Notes: a model not told the origin generated them from the letters alone. Numbered from the stretch's first letter, positions 33,808-43,860 are shown. The stretch: DNA of 64,000 bases from Cyclobacteriaceae bacterium (GCA_020436085.1 JAGQYM010000007.1:1-64000); one strand, 5' to 3'. Made by a program: numbers and translations.

Positions 33808-34823
33808 TAGATTACGTTAAGTAAAGTATTTCCTACAGCTTCTAGCGGCTCGCGCGCAATCAAATCCATGTTATCCTTTTGCGAATGGTGATATTCACCA
33901 AAATATCCGATCCCTTGTTTGTAATGAACTATATCAATCATCGGTATTTTACCCCATTCATTTATATAGATGTGATCATCCGTAATGGCATGTGCATTCT
34001 GCTTCACGAAATAATCTGAATACCCAAGTCTCGCTGCGGTATCCCAAACCTTCGATACGATGCGAGGAGCATACTCAAGGCTGGCACCTTCGCGAAAAAA
34101 TTGCGAACCTTTAGCGCCTACCATATCCAGCAAAATGCCATAATATGCAGAGTAGTTTGACTTGTGTTTGTTCTTTGACCAATACTGCGATCCGAAACAC
34201 CACCAACTATCCCACTCACCCGAAGGTTGTCTTTGCCCCTGAGCTGTCTCCGGCTCACCCCAGTCCTCCCCGTCAAAAAAAATGATATCCACCCCAACTG
34301 CTATGGTTGTATCCTTTTTCAATTGTCTGGCAACTTCTAATAATACCCCGACTCCACTGGCTCCATCATTCGCTCCGTCCATCTTACCTTTTGGGTTCTC
34401 TTTGTCTTTATCAGCGTAGGGGCGAGTGTCCCAGTGTGCTGCTAATAGAATTCGTTTTTTCTTTTCCGGCCCGTAGCTGGCAATAATATTTGAAAGTTGA
34501 AGGTTACGGCCATCGAAAGAAGTAGCAGTGAAATCCTGAGTAGAAACTGAAGCCCCGAATCCTTTTAGCTTTTTTAGGAGAAAAGACTTGGTCTCCTCAT
34601 GGGCAGACGTATTTGGAATCCTGGGACCAAAGTCTACCTGCTGTTTTACAAATTGATAGGCCGAGTCACTATTAAAAGGAGGAACAATTACCACCCTTGT
34701 AGGAACCTCTTCCTCGGATGCCTTGCCCCTATCATTTGAGCATTGTGAAAATAAAATGAGACCTAATCCAAAAATGATAACACCACTTTTGCTTGTTAAT
34801 CTTTTGATAACCTCGAATGCCAT
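33795..34823 (-). CDS. M28-family lipoprotein, glutaminyl-cyclase-like metallohydrolase
   Basis: A 342-residue lipoprotein (lipobox ending LILFSQC, Cys near 28). The catalytic domain has a zinc-binding site: [13 protein letters not shown] (His), [20 protein letters not shown] (Asp), [13 protein letters not shown] (Glu) and a late [15 protein letters not shown] (His). The DGEDWGEP version with a single-zinc arrangement resembles bacterial and animal glutaminyl-peptide cyclotransferases more than aminopeptidases. N-terminal pyroglutamate formation is common on exported Bacteroidota proteins and would suit its envelope location. It is encoded opposite rfbA, with overlapping ends. Confidence 0.85.
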   Translation of the reverse strand: MAFEVIKRLTSKSGVIIFGLGLILFSQCSNDRGKASEEEVPTRVVIVPPFNSDSAYQFVKQQVDFGPRIPNTSAHEETKSFLLKKLKGFGASVSTQDFTATSFDGRNLQLSNIIASYGPEKKKRILLAAHWDTRPYADKDKENPKGKMDGANDGASGVGVLLEVARQLKKDTTIAVGVDIIFFDGEDWGEPETAQGQRQPSGEWDSWWCFGSQYWSKNKHKSNYSAYYGILLDMVGAKGSQFFREGASLEYAPRIVSKVWDTAARLGYSDYFVKQNAHAITDDHIYINEWGKIPMIDIVHYKQGIGYFGEYHHSQKDNMDLIAREPLEAVGNTLLNVIYYEE

Positions 34824-34842
34824 GCGGCCAAAGAAGCAACAT

Positions 34843-34873
34843 TTTGCTATAAATTAAAAATCACATATCTTTG
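34843..34873 (+). promoter_or_regulatory. rimP-nusA-infB promoter
   Basis: TTTG (34843-34846), a 19-bp spacer and TATCTTTG (34866-34873) match the Bacteroidota consensus exactly. The predicted start of transcription lies about 60 bp before the rimP ATG, leaving room for the leader hairpin at 34901-34922. Confidence 0.7.
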
Positions 34874-34900
34874 CGTCAACTTCATGTTAAACAACATCAA

Positions 34901-34922
34901 GAGGGGACCCAAAAGTCCCCTC
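34901..34922 (+). promoter_or_regulatory. Leader hairpin (candidate attenuator) before rimP-nusA-infB
   Basis: Arms GAGGGGAC (34901-34908) and GTCCCCTC (34915-34922) with a 6-nt loop, followed by TTTGTTTATAAAA. It stands between the promoter and the rimP ATG at 34939, so it looks like a terminator inside the leader. NusA controls its own operon by termination in E. coli, and a similar feedback is plausible here. The U-tract is imperfect. Confidence 0.6.
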
Positions 34923-34938
34923 TTTGTTTATAAAAACT

Positions 34939-35409
34939 ATGGAATTGGCGGATAAAATCGAAGAAATGGCCCAGTCTCAATTAACTGGGGATGCCCATTT
35001 CTTGGTTAACGTAAGCGTAACTGGAGGTGCCAACCAAAAGAAAGTATTAGTAGTAATGGATGGCGATAACGGTGTGACCATTGAGGACTGTGCGAAAGTT
35101 AGTCGGGGCCTTGCGGCATTGCTTGATGAGCAAGGCTTGATATCTCAGCACTATACGCTCGAGGTGACAACTCCCGGACTGGATTCACCTTTGAAGTTAG
35201 TTCGTCAGTACAAAAAAAATATTGGCCGTAGCCTCAAAGTGACCATGAACGATAAGTCACAGATCAAAGGAAAACTGACAGCCGCCAATGAAAAAAGTAT
35301 TCAGCTTGATGCGGAGTACAAGAACGAGAAGAAAAAAACTGAAACTAAAAAGGTAGAAATACCTTATGACCAGATTAATAAAGCGTTAGTACAAATTACT
35401 TTTAAATAA
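34939..35409 (+). CDS. rimP: Ribosome maturation factor RimP
   Basis: A 156-residue protein that aids 30S subunit assembly. It shows the RimP N-terminal alpha-beta domain (LVNVSVTGGANQKKVLVVMDGDNGVTIEDCAKVSRGLAALLDE), the motif YTLEVTTPGLDSPLK, and a C-terminal SH3-like domain (GRSLKVTMNDKSQIKGKLTAANEKSIQLD). The ATG at 34939 is chosen over an in-frame TTG at 34924 because that lies against the leader hairpin. It is the first gene of the conserved rimP-nusA-infB operon, 9 bp before nusA. Confidence 0.93.
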   Translation: MELADKIEEMAQSQLTGDAHFLVNVSVTGGANQKKVLVVMDGDNGVTIEDCAKVSRGLAALLDEQGLISQHYTLEVTTPGLDSPLKLVRQYKKNIGRSLKVTMNDKSQIKGKLTAANEKSIQLDAEYKNEKKKTETKKVEIPYDQINKALVQITFK

Positions 35410-35418
35410 GTTGTAAAG

Positions 35419-36684
35419 ATGGATGCATCAACACTAGTAGAATCTTTTGCAGACTTTGCCAAGCAAAAGAATATTGACAGGCCTACCATGATCCGAATTC
35501 TGGAAGACGTTTTTCAGAATATGATCAAGAAAAAGTACGGCCTGGATGAGATGGGACGCCTCGTGCCAACCGACAACTTTGACATAATCGTGAATGCAGA
35601 CAAAGGTGACCTTGAGATCTGGAGATTTCGCGAAATCGTGGATGATGATTCAGAAGATGTGTGGGAACATGATAAAATCAGTCTGACAGAAGCAAAAAAG
35701 ATTGAGCCCGATTTTGAAGTTGGTGAAGAAGTGGCGGAGCAAATTTTCCTTGAAGACTTCGGCCGTAGAGCTGTGAGCACTGCTCGTCAGTCACTGATGC
35801 AAAAGGTGAAAGACCTTGAGAAAGACATTCTGTTTGAAAAGTACAAAGAGATTGTTGGCGAAATTATCTCTGGTGAGGTTTATCAGGTGTTAAGCCGTGA
35901 GGTACTCCTCATTGATGCTGAAGGAAATGAAATCTCTCTTCCCCGTGGCGAGCAAATTCAAAAAGATCGCTACAGAAAGGGAGAGACCATCAGAGCAATC
36001 GTGCATAAGGTGGAAATGATCAATGGAAACCCTAAGATCATCCTTTCACGCACATCGCCAGTTTTCCTTGAGCGATTGTTTGAACAGGAAGTTCCAGAAG
36101 TATATGATGGCTTGATCACCATCAAGAAAGTTGTTCGCGAACCCGGTGAGCGTGCTAAAGTTGCTGTAGAATCTTATGACGACAGAATCGATCCTGTTGG
36201 TGCATGCGTGGGTATGAAGGGATCTCGGATTCACGCGATTGTGAGGGAGCTTCAAAATGAAAACATTGACGTCATCAACTTCACCGAGAACCTTGAACTT
36301 TACATTCAAAGAGCGCTAAGCCCTGCGAAAATCACAAGCATCAAAATCGACAAGGAGAATGGAAGAGTTTCAGTATATCTAAAACCAGATCAGGTTTCCT
36401 TGGCTATCGGAAAAGGTGGTTTGAACATCAAACTGGCTAGCCGTTTGGTTGACATGGAAATCGATGTATTCCGCGAAGATGCCGATGCACAGGATGAAGA
36501 TGTGGATCTGCAAGAATTTAGTGATGAGATTGAAGCTTGGGTGATTGAAGAACTGAAACGCATTGGTCTGGATACAGCGAAAAGTGTATTAGCTCTTAAT
36601 ACTGAAGAACTGGTAAGAAGAACTGACCTCGAAGAGGAAACTGTTGAGATGGTTCTCAATGTGTTGAAGAAGGAGTTCGAATAG
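35419..36684 (+). CDS. nusA: Transcription termination/antitermination factor NusA
   Basis: A 421-residue RNA polymerase-binding factor that modulates pausing, termination and antitermination. It has the N-terminal RNAP-binding domain (to about 125), an S1 domain (GEIISGEVYQVLSREVLLID, about 130-200), two KH domains with GMKGSRIHAIVRELQNENIDV and IGKGGLNIKLASRL, and an acidic Asp/Glu-rich linker leading to a C-terminal helix-hairpin-helix-like segment (ELKRIGLDTAKSVLALNTEELVRRTDLEEE). Operon position between rimP and infB is the standard one. Confidence 0.96.
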   Translation: MDASTLVESFADFAKQKNIDRPTMIRILEDVFQNMIKKKYGLDEMGRLVPTDNFDIIVNADKGDLEIWRFREIVDDDSEDVWEHDKISLTEAKKIEPDFEVGEEVAEQIFLEDFGRRAVSTARQSLMQKVKDLEKDILFEKYKEIVGEIISGEVYQVLSREVLLIDAEGNEISLPRGEQIQKDRYRKGETIRAIVHKVEMINGNPKIILSRTSPVFLERLFEQEVPEVYDGLITIKKVVREPGERAKVAVESYDDRIDPVGACVGMKGSRIHAIVRELQNENIDVINFTENLELYIQRALSPAKITSIKIDKENGRVSVYLKPDQVSLAIGKGGLNIKLASRLVDMEIDVFREDADAQDEDVDLQEFSDEIEAWVIEELKRIGLDTAKSVLALNTEELVRRTDLEEETVEMVLNVLKKEFE

Positions 36685-36727
36685 GCCAAAAAACGAGTAA
36701 AAACTTAAAAAATACCGATATTTGAGC

Positions 36728-39352
36728 ATGGCAGATACTAAAATGATACGGTTGGGACAGGCATCGAGGAAACTGAACGTGGGGCATAATACCATCCTGG
36801 ACTTCCTTTCTAAAAAAGGATTCGAGGTGGAGAATAACCCCAATGCCAAGTTGACCGGAGAGCAGTTTGCCATGCTATCAAAAGAATTCGCTTCTTCTGC
36901 CTCAGAGAAAAGAGAAGCTTCCGGGCTTACTATTGGTGTGAAGCACGCGGAGAATGTAACTATCGAGACTGAGACCGAGGCGCATCGCAAGAAGACTGAG
37001 GAAGAAGAACAAATTCTGATTAAGAATCTTGGTTCTACTGAAATTAAAACCAAAGAAGAGCCGAAGCCTGAAAAGGTGGAGAGGGCACCTGCAAAGCTGG
37101 AAGGCATCAAAGTTGTCGGCAAAATTGATCTTGAAAAGAAAAAGGCGAAAGAAGAGCCTAAGGTTGAAACGCCAGAAGTAAAACCAGCGAAGGAAGAAAA
37201 GGCCCCGGAAAAAGTTGTAGAGAAGAAAGAACAGGAGATCATTAAAGCTCGTGCTGACAAGCTTCAAGGTTTGAAGGTCGTTGATCGAATCGAACTTCCG
37301 GCCGAAAAGAAAAAGGAACAACCCGTTGCTTCTTCTGACCATAAAGATGATGCACGCAAGAGAAGACCACGCAAGAGAATTGCCCCGATGCGCGATGACA
37401 AAGGCGCAAGAGGAAAAAAGGCTCCGCTACCACGTACACAAAAAGCGGAACCAACCGAAAAGGAAATTCAGGAACAAGTACGCGCAACATTAGCCAAGCT
37501 AAGCGGAAGCCAGAAAAAAGTAAGTGGGGCGAAGTATAGAAAAGAAAAACGGCAGGCCGTTTCGGAGGCTGAAGATGAAAGACTGTTGAAAGAGCAGGAA
37601 GACTCAAAAACGCTGAAGGTTACAGAGTTTATTTCTGCCAATGATCTTGCTTCACTGATGAACGTATCAGTCAACGATGTGATTTCAACTTGTTTGAATC
37701 TTGGTATGTTCGTTTCGATCAACCAACGACTCGATGCCGAGGCAATCACCGTCATTGCAGATGAGTTTGGATTTGACGTTCAATTCACCACAAGCGAGGA
37801 AGAGGAAGATGTGCAGGAAGTGGATGATAACGAAGACGATTTGAAGCCACGCGCTCCGATTGTGACAATCATGGGTCACGTTGACCATGGTAAGACTTCC
37901 TTGCTTGACTATATCAGAAACACAAAAGTTACAGATCAGGAGGCTGGAGGAATTACGCAGCACATTGGTGCATATAATGTGAAGACCAAGAGTGGGCAGC
38001 AAATTGCTTTTCTTGATACCCCCGGACACGAAGCCTTCACCGCGATGCGTGCACGTGGTGCAAAAATTACTGACGTAGCCATCATCGTGGTGGCTGCCGA
38101 TGATGATGTGATGCCTCAAACAAAGGAGGCAATTAATCACGCACAGGTAGCAGGTGTGCCAATCGTTATTGCGATAAACAAGATTGACAAACCAGGTGCG
38201 AATGCAGAGAAGGTAAAGGAATCATTGTCGAAGATCAATATCCTCGTAGAAGATTGGGGTGGAAAGTATCAGTGCCAGGCAATATCTGCAAAGACAGGAC
38301 AAGGCATTGATGATCTCTTGGAGAAAGTATTGCTCGAGGCAGAATTGCTGAACCTAAAAGCCAATCCAGATAAGCCGGCAACAGGATCTGTGGTAGAAGC
38401 ATCACTTGACAAAGGACGTGGCTACGTCACGACCGTAATGATTCAGGCAGGAACGCTAAAGATAGGTGACATTGTGCTGGCTGGCTCAAACTTCGGCCGC
38501 GTGAAGGCGATGTTTGATGATACAGGAAAGAAAGTGTCATCAGTTGGGCCGTCTACTCCTGTTCAGGTACTAGGGTTGGATGGCGCGCCTCAGGCTGGTG
38601 AAAAATTCAACGTGATGGAAACTGATCGCGAAGCAAGAGAAATTGCTGCAAAGCGCGGCCAGATTCAGAGAGAACAGAATATTCGCACGAAGAAACATAT
38701 TACACTTGACGAAATCGGAAGACGTTTGGCAATCGGTTCATTCAAAGAACTAAGGATAATCGTTAAAGGTGACTTCGATGGATCAGTAGAAGCGTTGTCG
38801 GACTCGTTGCTGAAACTATCAACACCAAAGATTCAGGTCAACATCATTCACAAAGGTGTTGGACAGATATCAGAATCTGATGTGTTGTTGGCATCCGCAT
38901 CTGATGCTGTTATTGTCGGTTTCCAGGTACGTCCTTCCGGATCAGCGCGCAAGGTGGCTGAAAACGAAGAGATTGAAATCAGACTTTATTCTATCATCTA
39001 CGATGCCATCAACGATGTGAAGGCAGCGATGGAAGGTATGCTGGAGAAGGAGATGGAAGAAGTTATCGTGGGTAATGCTGAGGTGCGTGAGGTCTTCAAG
39101 ATTTCAAAAGTGGGAACTGTTGCAGGATGTATGGTGACAGATGGCTATATCAAACGTGCCAATCCAATCCGTTTGATCCGCGATGGAATCGTAATCTACT
39201 CAGGTGAGATGACAGCCTTGAAGCGATTCAAGGATGATGTAGGAGAAGTGAAGTCCGGATTTGATTGCGGTATCAGCATCAAGAACTTCAACGATATCAA
39301 AGTAGGCGATGTAATCGAAGCCTATGAAAACCGTGAGGTGAAGAGAAGTTAA
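36728..39352 (+). CDS. infB: Translation initiation factor IF-2
   Basis: An 874-residue translational GTPase that brings fMet-tRNA to the ribosome. The first 370 residues are a low-complexity Lys/Glu/Pro-rich region (typical variable IF2 N-domain) with an IF2 N-terminal helical module ([29 protein letters not shown]). The G domain has [38 protein letters not shown] and SAKTGQGI. Domains II-IV follow to the C-terminus ([16 protein letters not shown]). The ATG at 36728 is preferred to a TTG two codons earlier. A terminator lies 22 bp downstream. Confidence 0.97.
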   Translation: MADTKMIRLGQASRKLNVGHNTILDFLSKKGFEVENNPNAKLTGEQFAMLSKEFASSASEKREASGLTIGVKHAENVTIETETEAHRKKTEEEEQILIKNLGSTEIKTKEEPKPEKVERAPAKLEGIKVVGKIDLEKKKAKEEPKVETPEVKPAKEEKAPEKVVEKKEQEIIKARADKLQGLKVVDRIELPAEKKKEQPVASSDHKDDARKRRPRKRIAPMRDDKGARGKKAPLPRTQKAEPTEKEIQEQVRATLAKLSGSQKKVSGAKYRKEKRQAVSEAEDERLLKEQEDSKTLKVTEFISANDLASLMNVSVNDVISTCLNLGMFVSINQRLDAEAITVIADEFGFDVQFTTSEEEEDVQEVDDNEDDLKPRAPIVTIMGHVDHGKTSLLDYIRNTKVTDQEAGGITQHIGAYNVKTKSGQQIAFLDTPGHEAFTAMRARGAKITDVAIIVVAADDDVMPQTKEAINHAQVAGVPIVIAINKIDKPGANAEKVKESLSKINILVEDWGGKYQCQAISAKTGQGIDDLLEKVLLEAELLNLKANPDKPATGSVVEASLDKGRGYVTTVMIQAGTLKIGDIVLAGSNFGRVKAMFDDTGKKVSSVGPSTPVQVLGLDGAPQAGEKFNVMETDREAREIAAKRGQIQREQNIRTKKHITLDEIGRRLAIGSFKELRIIVKGDFDGSVEALSDSLLKLSTPKIQVNIIHKGVGQISESDVLLASASDAVIVGFQVRPSGSARKVAENEEIEIRLYSIIYDAINDVKAAMEGMLEKEMEEVIVGNAEVREVFKISKVGTVAGCMVTDGYIKRANPIRLIRDGIVIYSGEMTALKRFKDDVGEVKSGFDCGISIKNFNDIKVGDVIEAYENREVKRS

Positions 39353-39373
39353 ATTCGTGCGAAAGAAAAAACG

Positions 39374-39401
39374 AAACCCCGCCCGAATGGCCGGGGTTTT
39401 T
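39374..39401 (+). terminator. Terminator after infB
   Basis: Arms AAACCCCG (39374-39381) and CGGGGTTT (39392-39399) with a GC-containing loop, followed by TTTTTAGTTT. It ends the rimP-nusA-infB operon. The A-rich left flank could also serve the convergent lemA gene. Confidence 0.85.
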
Positions 39402-39421
39402 AGTTTAATGAGATTCTTTAA

Positions 39422-40036
39422 TTAAAACTTAACGACTGGCGCAGTGTCAGCTCCTTGCTGGGCTTCGAATCCTTTTCTCGCGCTGAAGTCCTCACCTCCA
39501 CCAAAAATGCTCAAAGCCATTCTTCGGAAGAAACCTCTAACATAGGTGTTGTACCCTTTCACAGACTCATTGTATCTCTGACGAGCTACGTTGATTCGAT
39601 TTTCAGTTCCTTCAAGTTGAGCCTGAAGGTCCAGGAAGTTTTGGTTTGCTTTTAAGTCAGGATAACGTTCTACCACTACCATCAATCTCGCCAATGCTGA
39701 ACTCAGTCCATCCTGCGCCTGCTGGAACTGCGCCAGTTGATCAGGAGTAACATTAGAAGGGTCGATTGAAACAGACGTGGCCTTTGCTCTGGCTTCAATT
39801 ACTCCAGTTAAGGTCTCCTTCTCAAAATCCGCATAGCCTTTGACCGTCTCAACAAGATTGGGAATTAGATCCATGCGCCTTTGATAAGTCGCTTGGACAT
39901 CCGCCCATTGTGCGTTCACTTCTTCCTGATAAGCAATTGCTCGGTCAAATATTCCAGCCCCCCACATGAAGAAGCCACCCACGAGAACAATTAGCCCACC
40001 TATGATGACAAGCGTAGTGATTAGTCCTTTGCTCAT
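39422..40036 (-). CDS. LemA family protein
   Basis: A 204-residue protein with one N-terminal transmembrane helix (about 5-27, VIIGGLIVLVGGFFMW) followed by a long helical domain. The LemA signature is YQEEVNAQWADVQATYQRRMDLIPNLVETVKGYADFEKETL, with later LKANQNFLDLQAQLEGTENRINVARQRYNESVKGYNTYVRGFF. LemA proteins are envelope-anchored with the bulk predicted outside or inside depending on the species; their function is not settled. It often precedes a TPM-domain gene, but none is adjacent here. Confidence 0.93.
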   Translation of the reverse strand: MSKGLITTLVIIGGLIVLVGGFFMWGAGIFDRAIAYQEEVNAQWADVQATYQRRMDLIPNLVETVKGYADFEKETLTGVIEARAKATSVSIDPSNVTPDQLAQFQQAQDGLSSALARLMVVVERYPDLKANQNFLDLQAQLEGTENRINVARQRYNESVKGYNTYVRGFFRRMALSIFGGGEDFSARKGFEAQQGADTAPVVKF

Positions 40037-40091
40037 GATTTTTCAATTTTATAATTACAAAGCTAGCAGATAACCTGTTCCGTTAAAAGAA

Positions 40092-41084
40092 CTAAACTAC
40101 CAGGCTCTTTTCCATTAGAAACTCAGCTATTTGAACTGCGTTGGTGGCTGCACCCTTCCGCAGGTTATCAGCCACAATCCACATATTCAGAGTCTTCGGT
40201 TGAGATTCATCTCTGCGCAGCCGACCTACAAAAACTTCGTCTCTCCCATGCGCATTGATCGGCATTGGATAGACATTATTCTTTACATCGTCTTCCACCA
40301 CAATACCAGGTGTGTTCTCCAGCAGTTCTCTAACCTCATTCAAATCAAAGTCCGAATGAAACTCGACATTGACCGCCTCCGAGTGGCCTCCAATCGCGGG
40401 AACTCGCACTGTTGTTGAAGTCACTCCAATTGTTTGGTCTTCCAATATTTTCCGGGTCTCATTCACCATCTTCATCTCCTCCTTGGTATAGCCATTATCG
40501 AGAAATACATCAATGTGGGGAAGTACGTTCATGTCGATCCGGTGCGGATACACTTGCTGGGCGGGCGTGCCTTTTCGCTCATCCATCATTTGCTGTACGG
40601 CATCTTTACCTGTGCCCGTTACCGATTGATAGGTCGCCACCACAACTCTCTTAATTCGATACTTCACGTGCAATGGTGCCAAGGCGAGAACCATCTGAAT
40701 CGTTGAGCAATTTGGGTTAGCAATTATTCTATCATCAATCTTTAGCACATGCCCGTTGACCTCCGGAACTACCAATTTCTTAGTGGGATCCATCCGCCAG
40801 GCTGAAGAATTATCGATTACGATAGTGCCTTTTTCGGCAAACTTAGGCGCCCATTCAAGGGAAGTTCCTCCTCCAGCTGAGAAAATCGCTACGTCAGGAG
40901 CCAGATTACAAACCTCCTCTATGGATTTTATTACATACTCCTTATCTTTAAATTGTAGGGTTTGCCCAACCGACTTGGCGGAGGCCACCAGATACAACTC
41001 AGAAAACTCAATATGCCTTTCGTCAAGTACTTTCAGTACCTCATGCCCTACCAACCCCGTGGCTCCAACAATTGCCAGTTTCAT
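40092..41084 (-). CDS. asd: Aspartate-semialdehyde dehydrogenase
   Basis: A 330-residue NADP-dependent enzyme making aspartate semialdehyde for lysine (diaminopimelate), threonine and methionine. The N-terminal nucleotide motif is MKLAIVGATGLVGHEVLKVLDER. The catalytic Cys lies in IIANPNCSTIQMVLAL and the catalytic His in PAIGGHSEAVNVEF. YQSVTGTGKDAVQQ is also conserved. It works in the pathway that ends in LysA, encoded at 22201-23430. Its promoter box (41113-41120) overlaps the 5' region of the divergent lamin-tail gene. Confidence 0.95.
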   Translation of the reverse strand: MKLAIVGATGLVGHEVLKVLDERHIEFSELYLVASAKSVGQTLQFKDKEYVIKSIEEVCNLAPDVAIFSAGGGTSLEWAPKFAEKGTIVIDNSSAWRMDPTKKLVVPEVNGHVLKIDDRIIANPNCSTIQMVLALAPLHVKYRIKRVVVATYQSVTGTGKDAVQQMMDERKGTPAQQVYPHRIDMNVLPHIDVFLDNGYTKEEMKMVNETRKILEDQTIGVTSTTVRVPAIGGHSEAVNVEFHSDFDLNEVRELLENTPGIVVEDDVKNNVYPMPINAHGRDEVFVGRLRRDESQPKTLNMWIVADNLRKGAATNAVQIAEFLMEKSLVV

Positions 41085-43721
41085 TCTCTATTCAATTTTA
41101 TAGTTCGAGTTGCAAAATTACGCTTTTTACAAAGACCTATTAAGATCGTTGCTCTTGTTATCTGTCTTTTAATGAGTGAAGTCCTCATAGCCCAGGTTTC
41201 CGAAAATTTCTCCGATGGAGATTTTACTGCCAACCCAACCTGGACGGGAGATGACAGCAAATTTGCCATCGATAATAATCGCCTACGTCTTCAGGCACCT
41301 GCCGTTGCCTCTACCGCTTATCTCGGCACCTCTTCGGTAGCAATTAATGATGCCCTTTGGGAGTTTAAAGTTGAAATGGGTTTTAACCCTTCAAGTTCAA
41401 ATTTCGCCAGAGTCTACATTGCCTCTGATGATGCCGATCTGTCGGGCCCACTCAATGGCTATTTCGTAGTCATTGGTGACACTCCACGTGAAGTGAGCCT
41501 TTATAAGCAGTCAGGAACAACAAAAACAAAAATCATTGATGGAATGGATAACACAGTTAACATCTCAATGGTAAACGCTAAAGTGAAAGTAACTCGCGAT
41601 AACCTGGGCAATTGGGAATTGTTTGTTGATGTAGGCAGCACCGGCACTTACTCTTCGCAAGGGACAGCGTCAGATAATACTTTTAGGCAGTCTGCATTCT
41701 TTGGTTTCTTCTGCGAATACACTCAAACGCGATCTGACGATTTTTACTTTGATGATATTTCTGTAAGTGGTGATCCCTATGTGGATACTGACCCTCCTAT
41801 GGCTACCCAAGCCCTCGCCACATCCGCCAACTTATTATCAATTACATTCAATGAACCATTAAAAGCGTCAACGGTAAATAATCCGGAGCACTACGTAGTT
41901 AACCTTGGAATAGGAACTCCCACTACAGCTGCGCTGCAAGAAGATGAACAGACTGTACACCTTACTTTTTCCAACTCATTCGCGAATGGTATCACACATT
42001 CTGTTGCAATCAGCGGAATAGAGGATATGGCTGGCAATTCAATTGCCAATCAAAGTCTCGAATTTCTTTACTTCAATCCCTTACCAGCCAGCTTCAAAGA
42101 TATCGTCATTAGCGAAATCATGGCAGATCAAAGTCCACTGGTAGGCCTGCCAGATGCAGAGTTTATTGAACTTTACAACCGCAGCTCCAAGCCATTTGAC
42201 ATTGAGGGGTGGGTATTTACGGACGGCAGTTCCAAAGCTGTCTTTGAAAAAAGACTATTGCTGCCAAATGAATACATCGTTGTTACCGCAAATGCCAACG
42301 TCACAAAGTTTGGGATGACCACCAATATTGTTGGTGTATCAAACTTTCCAACACTCAACAATTCTTCAGATACATTGGTAATCAAAACTGCAGCTGGTCA
42401 AAGGATCGACTCTGTGAATTATGATTTGAGTTGGTATCATGATCTTGATAAGCAAGAAGGCGGTTGGTCACTGGAAATCATTGATCCCGATAATCTCTGT
42501 GAAGGACAAAAAAACTGGACTGCTTCCGAAAGTGAAAGGGGAGGAACACCTGGGACGATTAATTCCATAGACGCGAGCAACCTTGATCTAACTGGACCGA
42601 AACTATTGTCGGCTATTCCAATTGATTCAAGGACACTTCTATTAAACTTTGATGAAAGATTAGAAATTCCTTTTTCACCAGGCATTACCTTCCTGTTTCA
42701 GCCGGAAGTTCAAATTGAAAGTTTTGCAATAGCTGACAAATCACTTCGGTCAATCCGCGTTGCCATTAAGGATGAATTTGCAACACGGCAGCTATACAAT
42801 TTGTCGGTTAATAACGTCTTTGACTGTAGCGGGAACGAGATAGATGAGAGCAACAAGCTCGAGTTTGCTCTTCCTGAGAACTCGGTATCTGGAGATGTCA
42901 TTATCAATGAAGTACTGTTCAATCCACGGCCCAACGGAGTAGACTTTATCGAAGTATATAATCGATCTGATAAATTCATCAATCTTAAAAACTGGATTGC
43001 TGGGAACATAGAAGAAGATGAAATCGTAAATAACAAACCATTATTCCTGAATGACTACGTCCTGAAACCAGCTTCTTATCTCCTATTTACATCCGACCCC
43101 ATCAATATAAAATCCAATTACCCACAAGGTCGTGAGGAAAATTTTATAGTTGCTTCTCTTCCTTCCTTGCCTGATAATGAGGGATCAATTGCAATCGTCA
43201 ATGAACAGGGTACAATAGTTGACTCTTTCGGTTACTCGGACGATTTCCACAACGATTTGGTGAAAGATCCAGAAGGTATTTCACTGGAGAGAATTTCGTT
43301 TGATGCCTCAACTCAAGATGACTCGAACTGGACGTCCGCAAGTTCGGTGTCTGGCTTTGCAACACCCGGCTTTCAAAATTCAAGCTTCAGAATACCTGGC
43401 CAGACAGAAATCGGAGATATTCAGGTTGACCCAGAGATATTTTCGCCAAACTCAGGGTTTAGTGAATTCACACAAATTCATTTTAACCTTGATAACACCG
43501 GATATACTTCCAACGTGAAGATTTTTGATCAACAAGGCAGGCTAATTCGCACGATTGCAAACAACCAGATCCTTGGTACCACTGGATCTTTTCGGTGGGA
43601 GGGAGAGCAGGAAGACGGCACCCGGGCCAGGGCGGGTTACTATCTGGTTTGGTTTGAGATCTTTGATTCCTCAGGCACTGTCAAGACCTTCCGAAAAAGG
43701 GTAATAATCGCCTCCAGATAG
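41043..43721 (+). CDS. Exported lamin-tail-domain surface protein with FlgD-like C-terminus
   Basis: A large secreted protein (892 residues from this start). An N-terminal concanavalin-like region (VSENFSDGDFTANPTWTGDDSKFAIDNNRLRLQ, about 85-270) is followed by SbsA-like beta segments and two lamin-tail domains: ISEIMADQSPLVGLPDAEFIELYNRSSKPFDIEGW and, later, IINEVLFNPRPNGVDFIEVYNRSDKFINLKNW. A C-terminal FlgD-like module ends YYLVWFEIFDSSGTVKTFRKRVIIASR, similar to type IX cargo or gliding-type tails. The start is unresolved: the signal peptide KIVALVICLLMSEVLIAQ is encoded from 41142, but the only ATG keeping it in frame nearby is 41043, 42 bp inside the divergent asd. ATT at 41139 or ATG at 41172 are alternatives. 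Confidence 0.75.
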   Translation: MPYQPRGSNNCQFHSLFNFIVRVAKLRFLQRPIKIVALVICLLMSEVLIAQVSENFSDGDFTANPTWTGDDSKFAIDNNRLRLQAPAVASTAYLGTSSVAINDALWEFKVEMGFNPSSSNFARVYIASDDADLSGPLNGYFVVIGDTPREVSLYKQSGTTKTKIIDGMDNTVNISMVNAKVKVTRDNLGNWELFVDVGSTGTYSSQGTASDNTFRQSAFFGFFCEYTQTRSDDFYFDDISVSGDPYVDTDPPMATQALATSANLLSITFNEPLKASTVNNPEHYVVNLGIGTPTTAALQEDEQTVHLTFSNSFANGITHSVAISGIEDMAGNSIANQSLEFLYFNPLPASFKDIVISEIMADQSPLVGLPDAEFIELYNRSSKPFDIEGWVFTDGSSKAVFEKRLLLPNEYIVVTANANVTKFGMTTNIVGVSNFPTLNNSSDTLVIKTAAGQRIDSVNYDLSWYHDLDKQEGGWSLEIIDPDNLCEGQKNWTASESERGGTPGTINSIDASNLDLTGPKLLSAIPIDSRTLLLNFDERLEIPFSPGITFLFQPEVQIESFAIADKSLRSIRVAIKDEFATRQLYNLSVNNVFDCSGNEIDESNKLEFALPENSVSGDVIINEVLFNPRPNGVDFIEVYNRSDKFINLKNWIAGNIEEDEIVNNKPLFLNDYVLKPASYLLFTSDPINIKSNYPQGREENFIVASLPSLPDNEGSIAIVNEQGTIVDSFGYSDDFHNDLVKDPEGISLERISFDASTQDDSNWTSASSVSGFATPGFQNSSFRIPGQTEIGDIQVDPEIFSPNSGFSEFTQIHFNLDNTGYTSNVKIFDQQGRLIRTIANNQILGTTGSFRWEGEQEDGTRARAGYYLVWFEIFDSSGTVKTFRKRVIIASR
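41113..41120 (-). promoter_or_regulatory. Possible -7 box of asd
   Basis: On the minus strand TAATTTTG (41120-41113) matches TANNTTTG, 29 bp before the asd ATG at 41084. No clear -33 at the normal spacing. If real, it lies within any long-form start of the divergent lamin-tail gene. Confidence 0.4.
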
Positions 43722-43791
43722 TCCGATTCAACGGCTCAATAGCTGATTTATAACCTCCTGAAAGCCAAGGGGAATTAATTTCGATACATTT

Positions 43792-43820
43792 TTTGTTTAG
43801 GGGTCGAGCGGTTATTTTTG
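43792..43820 (+). promoter_or_regulatory. Possible promoter of the DksA-like gene
   Basis: TTTG (43792-43795), a 17-bp spacer and TATTTTTG (43813-43820), 40 bp before the ATG at 43861. The spacer is shorter than the usual 19-21. Confidence 0.4.
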
Positions 43821-43860
43821 CGCATCTTTTTCGAAACGGTAAAATAAAACGAAAGGAACC

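Noticed and set aside
36589-38140. Long minus-strand ORFs opposite nusA and infB
   Set aside because: They are shadows of the Lys/Glu-rich IF2 N-domain, with low-complexity Phe/Leu/Ser translation and no motifs.
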